Assembly: GCA_002900995.3 (NCBI GenBank)
Contig: CM035307.1
Coordinates: 1,922,001-1,986,000 of the forward strand
DNA: 64,000 nucleotides
Source: Ganoderma boninense
Taxonomy: Eukaryota; Basidiomycota; Agaricomycetes; Polyporales; Polyporaceae
Direction: 5' to 3'
In this document: in pieces, positions 21,978 to 35,541 of the stretch
Numbering within the stretch: the stretch's first letter is position 1
Layout: each line of letters starts with the position of its first letter
Notes under the pieces: generated by a model
Told to the model about the DNA's origin: nothing
What the model saw: the letters and a program-made list of their open reading frames with translations, nothing else
The model's database searches: none
Position numbers and translations under genes: made by a program

Positions 21978-24900
21978 GCTGTTCTCCTGGTATGCTGTTG
22001 GAGTGACAACGCTGACATCATCGAATGAGTCCATCCCACTGTCCAACGCACCATGTCCTCTCCCGTCCAAGGGCAAAGCTTCTGGGTTTCCTCTCCTTCC
22101 ACAAACTCCTGGTATGCCTTCAGGCGGGAGGTCAAAGTCGCCTACAATGCCTCCTTCGCCTACTCCATCCCCACGGACCCGACCTCGCCCAAGGAGCACC
22201 CAGCCGTTCATACCATCATCAGCCGGTAACTTGTCTGTACCTTCCACACCGTATGGCACACCACCCCTCTCCTCTGTGAACGTTGGTACTGCTCGGCGGC
22301 GTTTGCTTATGCCGACAGTACGCTCCGTCAAGCCAGTTTCGCCCCGGATGCCCAATTCCAAGCCGTCGCCGTCCAGACTTGTACGGAATAGAGCGGGGTC
22401 TCTGTCTGTCACCGTCACAAACGAGCCGCAGGAGCGCACCACGGTCGGGGCCTCGGACTGGCTCCCTGGCGGAGAGAGGTTTGAGGTCGTAGAAGAGCAA
22501 TTGGAGCTGGAAGGATTCCAAATATATGCTGTCGAGAAGTGGTACGCTTCTCAGGACGGCTTCCTGGCTTGTAACGGTGTGGTGATGTCCTCTCACCAAG
22601 GGTTGTCGCGCGGAAGCGTTGCGTCCTCGTCCTGACGGTCTTCACTGGAGATCCGAAGCACAGGGTGCGTTCTCTAAGTTCCACTTTTCGTGCGGAGTTT
22701 GTAACGTTTCGTAGATCACTGTAACGGCCCTAAGCCCACAGTCAACCCTGCTGTGCTCGGAGGCGCAATCAGCATGGGATGGAGCCATTCGCAGTCTTCG
22801 TAGCGAGGGTGCTCGGCCCAAGGAGGTAGGGGTCATGGCTTTCTGCCGCTGCGCATCGCTCATGGTGTACTCGATGAAAGACAGACAAAGGCGTTTTGAT
22901 GGTTACGTCTTTGGCCAATTTCCGCTCCGAATACACCATTGTCCACGTCCCGTCGGGCAATTTCTTGTACGTGCGCGACCAGCTGTATTCCAATGTCGAC
23001 CTCCTTCGTATGGGCTGTGGTGGCCGTAGTGCTCTCACTCTGGAGGAACCGAGGTGCGTTTCTCGGATTATGACGAAAGCTTCGTAAAGGCGTACTCATG
23101 GCTTTCTAGCGATGCCACGAAGGACCGCTTCATCGCCATGTACCATGTTGCCGACAAAGCCTCAGCTCGTTCTTGCGAACTATTCAATGGAACTGTGTTG
23201 GAACTAGTGAAACTTATACAGGCTTCGTTGGCGATTTTCGGGATGTTTGAGCTACATTCGGAGGAGCACGATGGGTTATTGTGCGATACCACATGCGAAG
23301 GCATGCGGCGATGGGCAAGGGAGATTGGAGAGCAGTACATCCACAGTCAGGTGCGGTCGCTTCCAACATTCAGGCGATCCTGTAAATGATAGACCTGCGA
23401 TTGGTTGCAGCCAACAGAAAGGATCACGGATCCAAGCCTCATCGCTACCCTGTTCAGCCTCATTCTGAGCACTCGTACCAAGCTCTTTGCTCTGGGGGTG
23501 GTGTGTCCAGTTGCACATACAAGAGAACTGTGAAGTGTCTCTAACATTCGTTTGTAGGTGGTCCCCAAGGATCCGTTCTTGGAGCCGACGGCTTTCGTCA
23601 AGGCATTATCCGTGTTTCACAGCAAGACCCATCCACAAATGTCACATACTCACCTCGTCCCTCCTCCCTCTCCCACCATGCCGTCAGGCTCCAATGGAAG
23701 TTCCAGCACGGCTTCTCCTGCGCCACCAACACCTCACTCTGCGTCCGGTTCCGGAAACGTAGTGTTTCTCACCCCAGAACTCATCGACACAATAGAGTCG
23801 CATTACGAGAAATCCCGTCAGAGCGAGTCGTACAAGGTCCACCGTGTCCTCAAGAATAAGCTCGACGACCTTGCGACTGACCTGCGCACGCATGTGACCG
23901 AGAGCGGAGAAACGACGAACGCGACGACGCTCAGCGTGACGTCAGACCTTGCCGCAATAGCGCGGTGTGCTGTGACATCGAAGGATGCACCCCAGAGCCT
24001 GCGGTATCTTTGGACAGGTCGTGCGGGACACGCGGAGAAGAAGCGGCGTGAGAAGGAGGCACTGTGGAGCGACGTCGAACGAGACCGGGATGATAAGGAG
24101 AAGGACGGCGGGAAAGACGTCCAGGGTAAGGAGGGCAAGGATGAGCGGGAGAGAGAGCGAGATCGAGAGGCTAGGTCTTGCGACGAGGGAGACCGACTGT
24201 GGGGTGGGAGGGTGCAACGGAAGATCGAGAGCTGGGCAGGGTGTGTGTTATTTTGTGTTTGAAGGATCGGTCATCACCGGGCAATACTCATGCGGAGCAT
24301 ACAACAGGCTGGGGAAAGGGAAGAAATTAAGCGTCGACTTTGGCACGCTTGGGAAGGCGTTCCTGCCGGAGTCCCCTCGAGGTCCATCCGAGAAGTCTGG
24401 CCAATCCTCGCTGGTGCCGTCGGTTATCGTGTCAAGGTTTGTGGTATTCACGGCATGCCGCCCCATCGACAGACATTCAGTTGTTTTTGTCGCTTCAGGG
24501 ACCCCATTGACGAGGAAGAATTCCTGAGCAGTGGTCAACAGTCCCCTACTTGTGCGTATATATAGTCACACTCGACCTCTATCCGAGCGGCGCTCATACC
24601 ATTGACAGCTGACGGCCCCAACCCACTTATGCTGGGCATCGGCTCTATCTCTACCGCCGAGCGTTCTGCCAGTGACATATCGGACTACGATCGACGTGTT
24701 TCCGAATTCAACCAGAGACGACCATTCACGAAATCGCAATCGCGCATCATCAGCTGGTCAGACTCTCGCAGCGCCCGGGACTTCCTCCACGATCCCAACA
24801 GCGCAGCGTCAAGAGAGCACCGTATTGGTGCGAGTCCTCTCGGCAAGGCAGACTCGTCGTCTCCTGTCGAGGACGAGGACGAAGCAGTGATGGAGGATGT

Positions 24901-25780
24901 TAGTTTCCTGGAGAAGCAGCATCGACGCCGTCTTTTAACGTCCGGCCCGGACCGCAGACGCAGCTTCGACGACTTAGCAAACCTCGCCGACATCCGCATC
25001 CTTCCTATCGAGCGCATGCGGATCGACGTCGACCTCTGCGGCCAGCTGATCATCATGCGCCGGCGCGAGGCGCACCTCGCAAACGTCGTCGCCTGCCTCC
25101 AGGCGCTCGCGTCGAATCTGGCCATGCAAAACGCCAAGCTACGCGAGGAGTACGAGGGCGCACGAGGAGACCTTGCGGAGCTAGACGCGCGGGCGGGCGA
25201 GCTCCAACGTCTCGAGGCGTTGCGCACGGAGGCGGAGACCCTGACGCAGGAAACGAACGCGCTCGCGTACGAGAGCGCGCAGTTCCTTGTCCAGGACCTC
25301 TGGCACATGGCCGCGCAGCCGCGTCAACGCGTCCTCGCGCTCCGCGAGAGGGTGTTCGGGACAGGACGAAGGCTCCCGCAAGGCATTCGCGGGGCGCACG
25401 GTGCGTTCAACCGTGTCCAGTGGACGCTGGACGGGGAGGAGCGGTTGGTGGATCGGCTCGGTAGGACGGAGAGCGAGGCGGACGAGGAGGAGGAGCTGCC
25501 GGACCTTCCCGCAGCAGTGGAGATGGAGATGGAGGAGGAAGTCGATGCTGTCGAGCACCAGAGTCTGAAGCCGACCTGGCTGCTCCAGTTCTTCAACTAC
25601 TGGGGTGCACGACTCGGGCTCAGCCGTACACAGGAAGTGCCGGCGCACAACCAGCCCAAGGAGAACGGGCAGAACGGTGTGCACCCTAGTCTGGAGCAGG
25701 ACGGGGCTGGCGATGACGGCCGCGAGGAGACAGCGATGACCACCGCGCTCGCACAACGAATACCCACTTCCCTTATTTGA
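21978..25780 (+). CDS. Stb6/Stb2-like fungal protein with C-terminal coiled coil (5' end unresolved)
   Basis: Fungal protein related by pattern to yeast Stb2/Stb6, which were found as Sin3-binding proteins. After a Ser/Pro-rich N-terminus comes VVEEQLELEGFQIYAVEKW, spliced to VVARKRCVLVLTVFTGDPKH and then ITVTALSPQSTLLCSEAQ. The intron 22826-22880 joins GARPKE to TDKGVLMVTSLANF. Further pieces are LLRMGCGGRSALTLEEP, ATKDRFIAMYHVADKA, CDWLQPTERITDPSLIAT, a linker, and a coiled coil (MRRREAHLANVVACLQAL...). The last exon starts near 24608 and stops at 25778-25780. No in-frame ATG exists at the start of the first exon, so an upstream exon is likely. Around 24417-24505 no clean splice keeps the frame unless one base of a C run is dropped. 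Confidence 0.65.
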
Positions 25781-26033
25781 CGGATCTTGTTGGATGGTAT
25801 CTTTTCTTTGGGCATGTCTCTTTTGGCGGACGATCTCTCTCGATGGACACTAGTTAGTTATCCAATGTATATGTATGCGCAATTAATTTATCCTATACCT
25901 ACGAAGTTGCACTACACTACATGGAGAATGAACAGTAGTCTCGAGCATTGGCAAAAGCAAGCGGAGCAATCTGGCAACAGCTAAGATGGACACAGGCGCA
26001 ACTACAGGGGAAGTATCATGGCGTAGTTCCCTA
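25781..26033. terminator. Convergent 3' flanks of the Stb6-like gene and CCDC47
   Basis: 253 bp between two stop codons on opposite strands; must hold both 3' ends. AT-rich stretches near 25860-25905 could serve polyadenylation on +. Exact sites cannot be placed. Confidence 0.35.
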
Positions 26034-27487
26034 CTACCGTGCCTTGACCTTGCCCTGCGACTTGCGCAACAACCGCTTCTTCTCCCGCTCGAGCACCTTC
26101 TGCTGCTCCGCCGCGCTGAGCTTCGACACCCGCTCGTCACGCGCCTTCTTGCGCGAGGCGGCTTTTTCCTCCTCCTCTTCCTCCTTCTTTTCGCGATGTG
26201 CGTCCTCGCGAATCTGCTTCTCGACCTCCTCGCGCGCCTTTCGGAGCTTGGTCCGTGTCTCTGGGCGCAGTGTGGCGTTCAGGCCGCCACGCACCCCGGG
26301 CAGCTTGCCCTCCCCGGAGATAATGTCGACTAGCTGGAACGCCGCGGCGACGAGTGGGAGCGTCACGGCTGCGTCCGAGCCCGAGGGGAGGGCGAGGGAG
26401 AGGATGAGGCGCTTATGGCGCTCAGAGGGCTCGAGAGGGACTGAGGGGCGGACGCGGGGCTGGTCGGTGAGCGAGAGAGAGAGGAAGTACGGTTGTATCG
26501 CGGGTTGCGAGAGGACCTGCGCGAGTTGGAATTGGCCGTAGGGTCTGAGGAGGCTGGTGGTTATGTCGGCGAACTCTGCAGAGGGAGGTGAAGCTGCAGT
26601 GACAGATTGAACTGCGCGTAAGGACGTACCAGACATGACAACCAAGGACGACGGGAGCGCGTTGTTCTCGGTAGTCTTCGTGAAGGTCTACACAGATGCA
26701 AGCGAATGTAAGTCTCGCCCCGCTCGATAGACTTTGGCAAACGCACTAGGTCCCAGCGGTCATTCCTGAGTCGCTTCATCTCTTCCTTTGAGACGATAGC
26801 CCAAACGGCCTCCGGAACCGCGCCTTCCTTGCCAACAGATTCGCGGAAAGTGAACTCGAGGTCCACCTTGTCTTGCACAACGTAGTCCAACTCGACTATA
26901 CCGCGCACAACCTGGTAGGCAACCTGGAGGAGGTCGTGACGAGGACGGAGGGTGAAGGTGGTATGGAGCGAAGTAAGAGCGCGTCGGCCTGTAGAGAAGG
27001 CAAAGAAGTCGCTGTTCCCGTCTGTATGTCAACGCGTTAGGGTGTTTGGAAACGGAGAGGGTGTGCGAGATGAGCTGCCTACCCGATACGAGACCCTCGG
27101 CATTAGCGGCTCGGGAGAATTGGGCCTGGTAGAGTGGGAGGTGTGCTTCGAACCTAGGATGGGAGCGCGAACGTTGGTGAGACCCACGTAGCAAGGAACT
27201 TCACGGGAGAGAGCTAAGGCGCACCATTTGTTCGCCCGTCTCGCATTTGCCTTCTTGCCAATGAAGTAGAAGGCCAAGTATAATACGGCCGCTCCAATGA
27301 AGTACAGCTCATTTTTGAAGTCTGGGCAAATGTAGATGAGAGGGAGTCCGAGTATGGACCGAGGTCACGGCTACGTACAAGCGGGTCGGAAGGTGAGGAA
27401 CCTCCACCTGTACTCCAGACCGTCATAATCTGGGGTCACATTGGGCATAGAAGGGGTGAGGTATTTTGCGATGTTGAGGGCCGCCAT
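26034..27487 (-). CDS. CCDC47: CCDC47 homologue (PAT complex, ER membrane)
   Basis: In animals CCDC47 forms the PAT complex with Asterix and helps multipass membrane proteins insert at the ER translocon. Exons 27487-27379, 27321-27225, 27153-27083, 27021-26747, 26687-26630 and 26575-26034 give 383 aa. Seen: one membrane segment near residue 45 (FIGAAVLYLAFYFIG) followed by KKANARRANKW; the conserved central domain (DFFAFSTGRRALTSLHTTF, VELDYVVQDKVDLEFTFRES, KEEMKRLRNDRWDL); and a charged C-terminal helix (KLRKAREEVEKQIREDAHRE ... KKRLLRKSQGKVKAR) like the ribosome-contacting tail of the family. An N-terminal signal sequence as in animals is not evident. Confidence 0.85.
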
Positions 27488-27939
27488 GGGAGAAGCGGAG
27501 GTGGAGCTGGGCGACGAGCAGGGGATGGCTCGGAGTGACTGACTGGCGGGGCGGGGAAACGCCCAGGGACGCGAGGGCGAGAGCCACGTGGACAGGGAGT
27601 AGGGCACGCGCTACGATATGTGTCGGATTTGGCAATCGGCGAACTGAACTGATATTGGGAGTGGCGGGGACTTGGGAGGATACGCGACCGTTTTAAGGAC
27701 TGGCTTCTCGTGGCCTCTGCTCTGCGTGACCCGGGTGATCGGCTGCAAGCGCACGGTATGGGATCCATCCCTGGCGGGTCTCCAAGGTCCAATCCCAAGG
27801 CCACCAATCATCTACACCCTTTAAATTCCTCGACCACCTGTCCCCATCCCGCTTTCCGTCTCGCTCTCATCCCCCACGACCCAGCGACATTGGTCTGGAG
27901 AGGCACACAAAGGCTTGTGCGACATTTGAAGCTCAATCC
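27488..27939. promoter_or_regulatory. Divergent promoter CCDC47 / 146-aa protein
   Basis: 452 bp between two divergent start codons. No TATA box or known motif stood out. Confidence 0.4.
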
Positions 27940-28436
27940 ATGTCTGAGCCATCTGCGCAGGTAAGTGACGTTAGAAATGCCGAGAGTACTGCATCTGCAG
28001 CTGATGTACGGAATAGGAGCCCGCCCCGGAGTTCTCACCAGCGACAGACTACGGGAGCTTTGCGGTCGATGTGCTGGCTCGGATGACGCGCACATCCGGG
28101 CGCATAGACCAGATGATCCTCAGGCGCTGTCTCGGACTGGCGTCATCGTATCTGGTGACGGACGTTACCATGAACGCGGAGGAGGGTGTCAGGTCGTGGA
28201 GGGCGGGGTTCAACAGGCTGGTGGACGTCATGGTTGCGCTGCACATGCGGCAGGAGCTGGAGGTGGAGACGGTCAACGCCGCGAGTCAGGCATGCTCGGA
28301 GTGCTGGAGCGCGGCAGGGTCGTGGCGGGAGATGGACGAGTGCCGGGAGGGGGTGAAGGCGATTGCGACAAGGCTGAAGGGACTGCTGGATGCGAACGGG
28401 AAGACATTTCGGGGTCAGGCCATATATGCGCCGTAG
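27940..28436 (+). CDS. Hypothetical protein, 146 aa
   Basis: Two exons, 27940-27960 (MSEPSAQ) and 28017-28436, separated by a 56-nt intron with GTAAGT donor and AATAG acceptor. The product is mostly helical by eye (ILRRCLGLASSYLVTDVTMN, FNRLVDVMVALHMRQELEVE, CREGVKAIATRLKGLLDANG), soluble, without a signal peptide. Good codon usage and a clean intron support it as a real gene. Family not recognised. Confidence 0.6.
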
Positions 28437-28722
28437 TCGGGGGGTGGAGAGGTCAAAGCAGCGGACTGGCGGCGGACTGGACGGTTGTACTTGTATCCGA
28501 GGCACGACTAAGCTGCCATGAACCCGACGCGGGTTGCCGTTAAGTACTCTTACTGCAGATTGACGGACGCTTAAAATGTGCCTCGGAGATCGCACGTGGC
28601 TGTGCGCAGTGCAGTGACGCAATCACCGCATGCGCGCGCCCGTCGCGGTCATCCTCATCCTCCTCGGCCTCCCCTCCGCGACTTGGCCACACCTCCGTGC
28701 TTGCCCGTCGCCCCCCTTCATC
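28437..28722. other. Intergenic region / leader of the PX-domain gene
   Basis: 286 bp. An ATG at 28630 opens the same frame as the PX gene but would add a 31-residue hydrophobic leader that the family does not have, so I chose the next ATG (28723). Confidence 0.45.
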
Positions 28723-31700
28723 ATGGAGGCCTCTTCTCTCCGACCACGCCGTCCCACTCGCGCCATCCCTCAGCTCCCGCCCTCTGACACATCCACTGAT
28801 CAGCCCTTATCCCCCGCGTCCGACGACGCCCATTTCGCGACTCCACTCACTTCACCCATCCAGCCAGATCCTGTCCACGAACAACCCTCGCCGCTCTCGA
28901 AGCCTCCATCCTCCCCAGATGCAACCGAGTCAAAGCCTCAGCACGACTCATGCGCACGCCACGAACTCACTCCGATACGCGCTCACTACCTCAAGAAAGA
29001 ACTGATCCATCTCGAGTTTCAGAGGGAGCTTGATGCCTTGGTCACCACACCCACTAACAATGTCTCCACCTTCTCCTACCTGGGACCTCCGTTCACGCCT
29101 CCTCCCAAGGATGCACCACGACTGGATCTTCCGTTTCTCCGTTTCTTCTTCCGCCGATTCGTCCTCTCATTCCCCTTCCTGGCTTCAGCACCCAAGGATT
29201 TCTTTCCGGACAAGGTCCAACCCTTCTTGGCTTCCTTGCTCTCTCGGAACCTGTCCCCCACTTCTGTCCTCGATGAGAAGAATGAGCAGTCCGAGGAGGC
29301 CACTCGGCATCGCATGCTCAATAAACTTGAGCGGAATCTATCCATGCTCATGACCAGTGCAACTAAATTGGTCGAGCCCGAGGATGTCGTTCGCCTCTCC
29401 CAGGCTGACCTCAATCGCCTGGAGACCCTCGCTAGGAGGCGCGCGGCAAAGGAGAGGAAGATGAAGGACAGCTTCGACGTGAACGTCGTCTGCGTCCGAT
29501 CCGTTACAGAGAGGAAACGGATGCGCAGTAAAGTCCATGAAGTGCGTATGATAGCGGATCTCATGTCATACATGTTCACACTTGTTATCTTAGGAATTCA
29601 TCATCCGCACTCGACGGAGAGGCCAGTCAGATGTGTTCGTCTCACGACGATATGGCGATTTCAAGACCCTTGCCGACGAGCTTCGCAAAGCCCACCCGGA
29701 GGAGGACACGCCACCCCCGCCTCCTAAGGATCGCAGTTTCGTGAACGTTACGCTTTCCCCAACACCTTTCTCCTTGTCTTTCCCTTCCGTCCTCCCGTCA
29801 CCTCCGCCCTCTGCATCACATTCAACGTCATCTTATTCTCGTAATGTGCCTGGCATGCCGGTTGTGAGCCCAACCTCAAGCCAAGCGGGCCGAGGGCCTC
29901 GTATAGCTGGTCGGCCGAATGACGCAGAACACCTATACGAAGCAGAGCAGAATTCGAGTGTCGATTCTTTTAGCCTGACTTCGCCGACAAGTCCGAGCAG
30001 TGGCATGCCGGGCGCCTTTAACTCAAGCAGTTATGGGGGTTATAGCGATGGAGGTGGCGTCTCTCAGCAGGCCCTGCGTCTCTCAAGAGAGAAGAACCGG
30101 TTGACACTGCGGTCGTATCTTCACACACTGTTGTCGTCATCGGTGTTCGCTTCGTCCCCCGTATTGCGGTCATTCCTGCTCAGCAGTCCGACAAGACTGA
30201 CCGAGGAGGAACTAGCCGATGCCCGGCGGCGCGAAGAGGCCGACCGGATGCGTGAAGATGGTAGGATGCGCTTCGCTAAAGAGATTACGGCCAGAGTGGA
30301 CGGGCTTCGAGAGACAGTACGGGGTGTTAAGGGCGAATTGCTCGGGAAAGGTGTGTATATGCATGACTTCTCTCGTTACTGCACGTTCTCATGATCCTCT
30401 TATCACAGATGGACTGACCCATATATTCGCCACAATCAAGGATACACCGGATGTCCGCAATCTGCCCCCGAGCTATCAGGCAGTCTTGGAGTGGGCGCGA
30501 ATATCGTATGTCGAACGCATGAAACCCCTTTCTTTTTCTCTACTCACATTTATGAGGGCCATAGATTAGCATCGACGGTGTTCCACCATTATGTGGCCGC
30601 GGACAACGCGTCGGAGACTTTCGCCAACATGAAGCGTATACACGGCCTAATGCCGTATTTCATGCTAAAGGCGGCCCTCAAGGTCAGCAATCCAATGGGT
30701 ATGATTCGTGGCGTCCTCGACCTCTTTTTGGCGACGCCTTTTGGCGGCCGCAGCCTTCTGCAGCGCATGTTCACGGGTTCGCTCATGGAGGAAGTCCGAG
30801 CGATCAACGAGGATATTGAGGCCGTCAAGGAAAAGGTCGATGATCCCGTCATGTGTGAGAAGGTCCGGCTATATGTGTATGCTCCTCGCGAGATCCAAGC
30901 GGTATACAAGGCCGATGCTGGTAAGTAGAGTGCATGGCATTGGTATCGGGAAGGGCGACCTGCTCATGGGCTTCTTCCATGCAGGCGCCGAGAACCTGCA
31001 TGTGCTTGCTGTTGTGCTTCGCTCTGGTGACCAACCTCCGCTCTCTCGTGCTCAATTCCAGCGCGTCATGTATGCACACCGTGCGCACAAAGAATACGTC
31101 CGATACCAAGAGAGTCTGCCGGACTCGGACGACGATGAGGGGCCGCAGGAAGAGGAGGCGTGGCTATTCGAAGACTTGAGTATTCTGGCGAAGCTGTACG
31201 CTCGGCTTAAGGATAGGGAACAGTTAATCGAGTTGATCTTCGAGGTTAGTGGTCTCGGATGCAATTGACTAGATTGAGACTGATCGAGCTACAGGGGACT
31301 ACGGCAGACCTTCTCAAAGATATCATTACCATTTTCTATGCACCGCTTGCACAGGTGTACCGGGCCGCAAGCGTCGCGGACTCGTTGGGCGACTTCCAGA
31401 ACTTCATGAACGATCTGATTCGTACGGTTGAACAGACCGAAGAGCGTACGTTCAAACCACGAGCTTCGTCCTCGGTGCAGGTTGTTCATTGCTTTGTCGT
31501 CGACAGTGAGCCAGACGGATCCAGCCAGAACAGTACAGATCTTCATCGACTTAGTTCAACGACACGAACAGGCCTTCTACAGCTTCGTCCACAAAGTGCA
31601 CTCAAAAGGCGAAGGACTCTTTACGGACCTTATGCGTTGGATCGAACGCTTCCTCACGCTCATGCGCGAGGGTGTCGGGGAGCAGCTCTCGCTAGAGTTC

Positions 31701-32647
31701 CTCCTCCCACACACTGGAGACGACCGCGAGAATATCATGCACGAGGTCGACTCGATCGCACTGTACCACTATAAGCTCAAGGTTGCCTATGAAGCGAAGC
31801 TGCGCAGGCGGTTTGGACGTACACAAGGAATGAACGATGCCGACGCTGAAGACGAGGCGGCCTCACAGCTCGTCAACGGTATTGTCCACGATCTCAGCTT
31901 CGGCGATCTGGTAGACGGAGACGCAGCGGATCTGGCCGCTCAGGAAACTGACGAAGAGGACTCCAGCGACGACGAGTCGACCTCGGGTTCTGGTACCTCG
32001 AACTCAGATTCCGAGTCGGAGGAGGACGACTCGAGCGAAAGCGAGACGGACACAGATAGTGAAGGCAATGCAACGGAACGCGACAAGGCGCCACAGAGGT
32101 TCCCCAGCCATAACACTGAGCTGACGCAACCTCCTACACGCTCGCACACCGTCGGTCACTCCCCCATGCAGAAACGCCCCTCGCAGGCGAGATTAGCCTC
32201 GGGCGCACGACACTCGGAAGACATCCCTGCTCGACCGCCCCTGCCACCCATTACACACTCCCGTTCGCGCACTTTATCCGCCCCCGGCCGTCCTCCACCT
32301 GCGGCATCCAGGTTCAAGGACCTCCCACCCCATCCTGGCGCTAAGGAACTGCCGCCCACGCCACCACTCATCGCCCAGACTCCTTCACCGGCGCCTAGCG
32401 CGAGACAGCGCGAAAAGGGCGTGGAAAGAAGGCCACCTCCACCTAAAGCCAAGCCCCCACGAAAGCCCAAGAAGGACAACAACGCGCCGACGCCTCCGGA
32501 GCTGGAGCATATCCCGAAGCTCCTTCCGTTGTTTATCGAGATTGTACGTTCCGATCGTTCATTTCTCGCTGTGCCAATCGACCTCATGTCCGTCGTGAAC
32601 GTTGTTTCTAGATGAGGCCGCACTTGATAGTGCCTTTGCAGCGTTGA
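28723..32647 (+). CDS. PX-domain protein with PXB and DUF3818 regions (yeast YPR097W/Lec1-like)
   Basis: Peripheral membrane protein that binds phosphoinositides through its PX domain; the yeast relative is linked to lipid and sterol distribution. Exons include 28723-29541 and 29594-30350, then several small ones with short introns; the last begins near 32613 (MRPHLIVPLQR). Seen: Pro/Ser-rich start; PXB region (LTPIRAHYLKKELIHLEFQR, LRFFFRRFVLSFPFLASAP); PX domain split by an intron (EFIIRTRRR then DVFVSRRYGDFKTLADEL); a Ser-rich loop; the DUF3818 region (LTHIFATIKDTPDVRNLPPS, FHHYVAADNASETFANMKRI, FGGRSLLQRMFTGSLMEEV); an acidic tract; and a Pro-rich tail. The last exon is short but in frame and supported by a clean acceptor. 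Confidence 0.85.
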
Positions 32648-33210
32648 ACTTCTCGGCCTCACGTTTACTAGCTCAATTCCTCCCGCCGCCCTCCAGATGT
32701 ACGAGCTCTTACTCTATGATTTTCGCTGGCAGCAATCCTGCTCCATTGTAATCCATAGGATAATAGCGTGCCGTTCTGGCCGGCTAGTCCGTTTCGCGTT
32801 CCATACCTTTTGTTCATGCACAATGCCCTGTTAACACAGCACATTCCACGTCTAATGCCGCGCTATTTATTATTGTAAATCTGCCATGCACTCATGTAGC
32901 TACCCACACAGGACACGAGACACGCCATGACGCTCCCGAGGTTCCGACATTGATGGATGTGTGCACGGCGTAACAAGCCAGAAAGAAAGCAGAAGAAACA
33001 GAAAGCGAAAATCATGAACATGTCACTTCTCCAGCGAATGCGTGATGTGTCGTGCGGTATGTTATGTGCAGAAAGGGACAAGCCGCTACTACGTAAATGC
33101 TCGTATGGGATTATACTACAGGCTCCGACAGGGACGGGGGACAGACTCCAGAAAGACTGATAAGGACGCAAAACAGACGACGGATGACGGACGGAGACAC
33201 GAGACAGCGA
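32648..33210. other. Convergent intergenic region PX gene / NDR kinase
   Basis: 563 bp between two stop codons. AT-richer than its surroundings; presumably both 3' UTRs. No gene seen. Confidence 0.45.
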
Positions 33211-35222
<2,012 letters not shown>

Positions 35223-35541
35223 TGGATTTGGAGGATCGCGAGCCGAGCTTTGGTCCCAGCCAGCTTTAAACCCTCTCCGTGAAATCCGCGCCACGTGACC
35301 ATCATCGCGACGCGCTTCTCCTCAGAACACCGCCTCGCGAGTTGTAGCGACGACAAACATTGCAGGTTTACGGCAGAAAATAGTGCATGTTTTGGCGACA
35401 CTAGCGGTATTGCGGTATATATTACAGTACGCACGCGTGAAGAATACCTATGCGACCGACGCAGGTGACACAGAGTCTCTACTAGCACTAGTCCATTATC
35501 CGGCGAAGGAATGTCACTTGTCTGTCGTGGGGGGTGTCCAC
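35223..35541. other. Promoter of the NDR kinase / 3' flank of the proline-rich gene
   Basis: 319 bp between two minus-strand genes. Nothing else seen. Confidence 0.45.

Noticed and set aside
28630..28722. Upstream start of the PX protein with a hydrophobic leader
   Set aside because: A signal-like leader does not fit a cytosolic peripheral PX protein; the ATG at 28723 gives a normal N-terminus.
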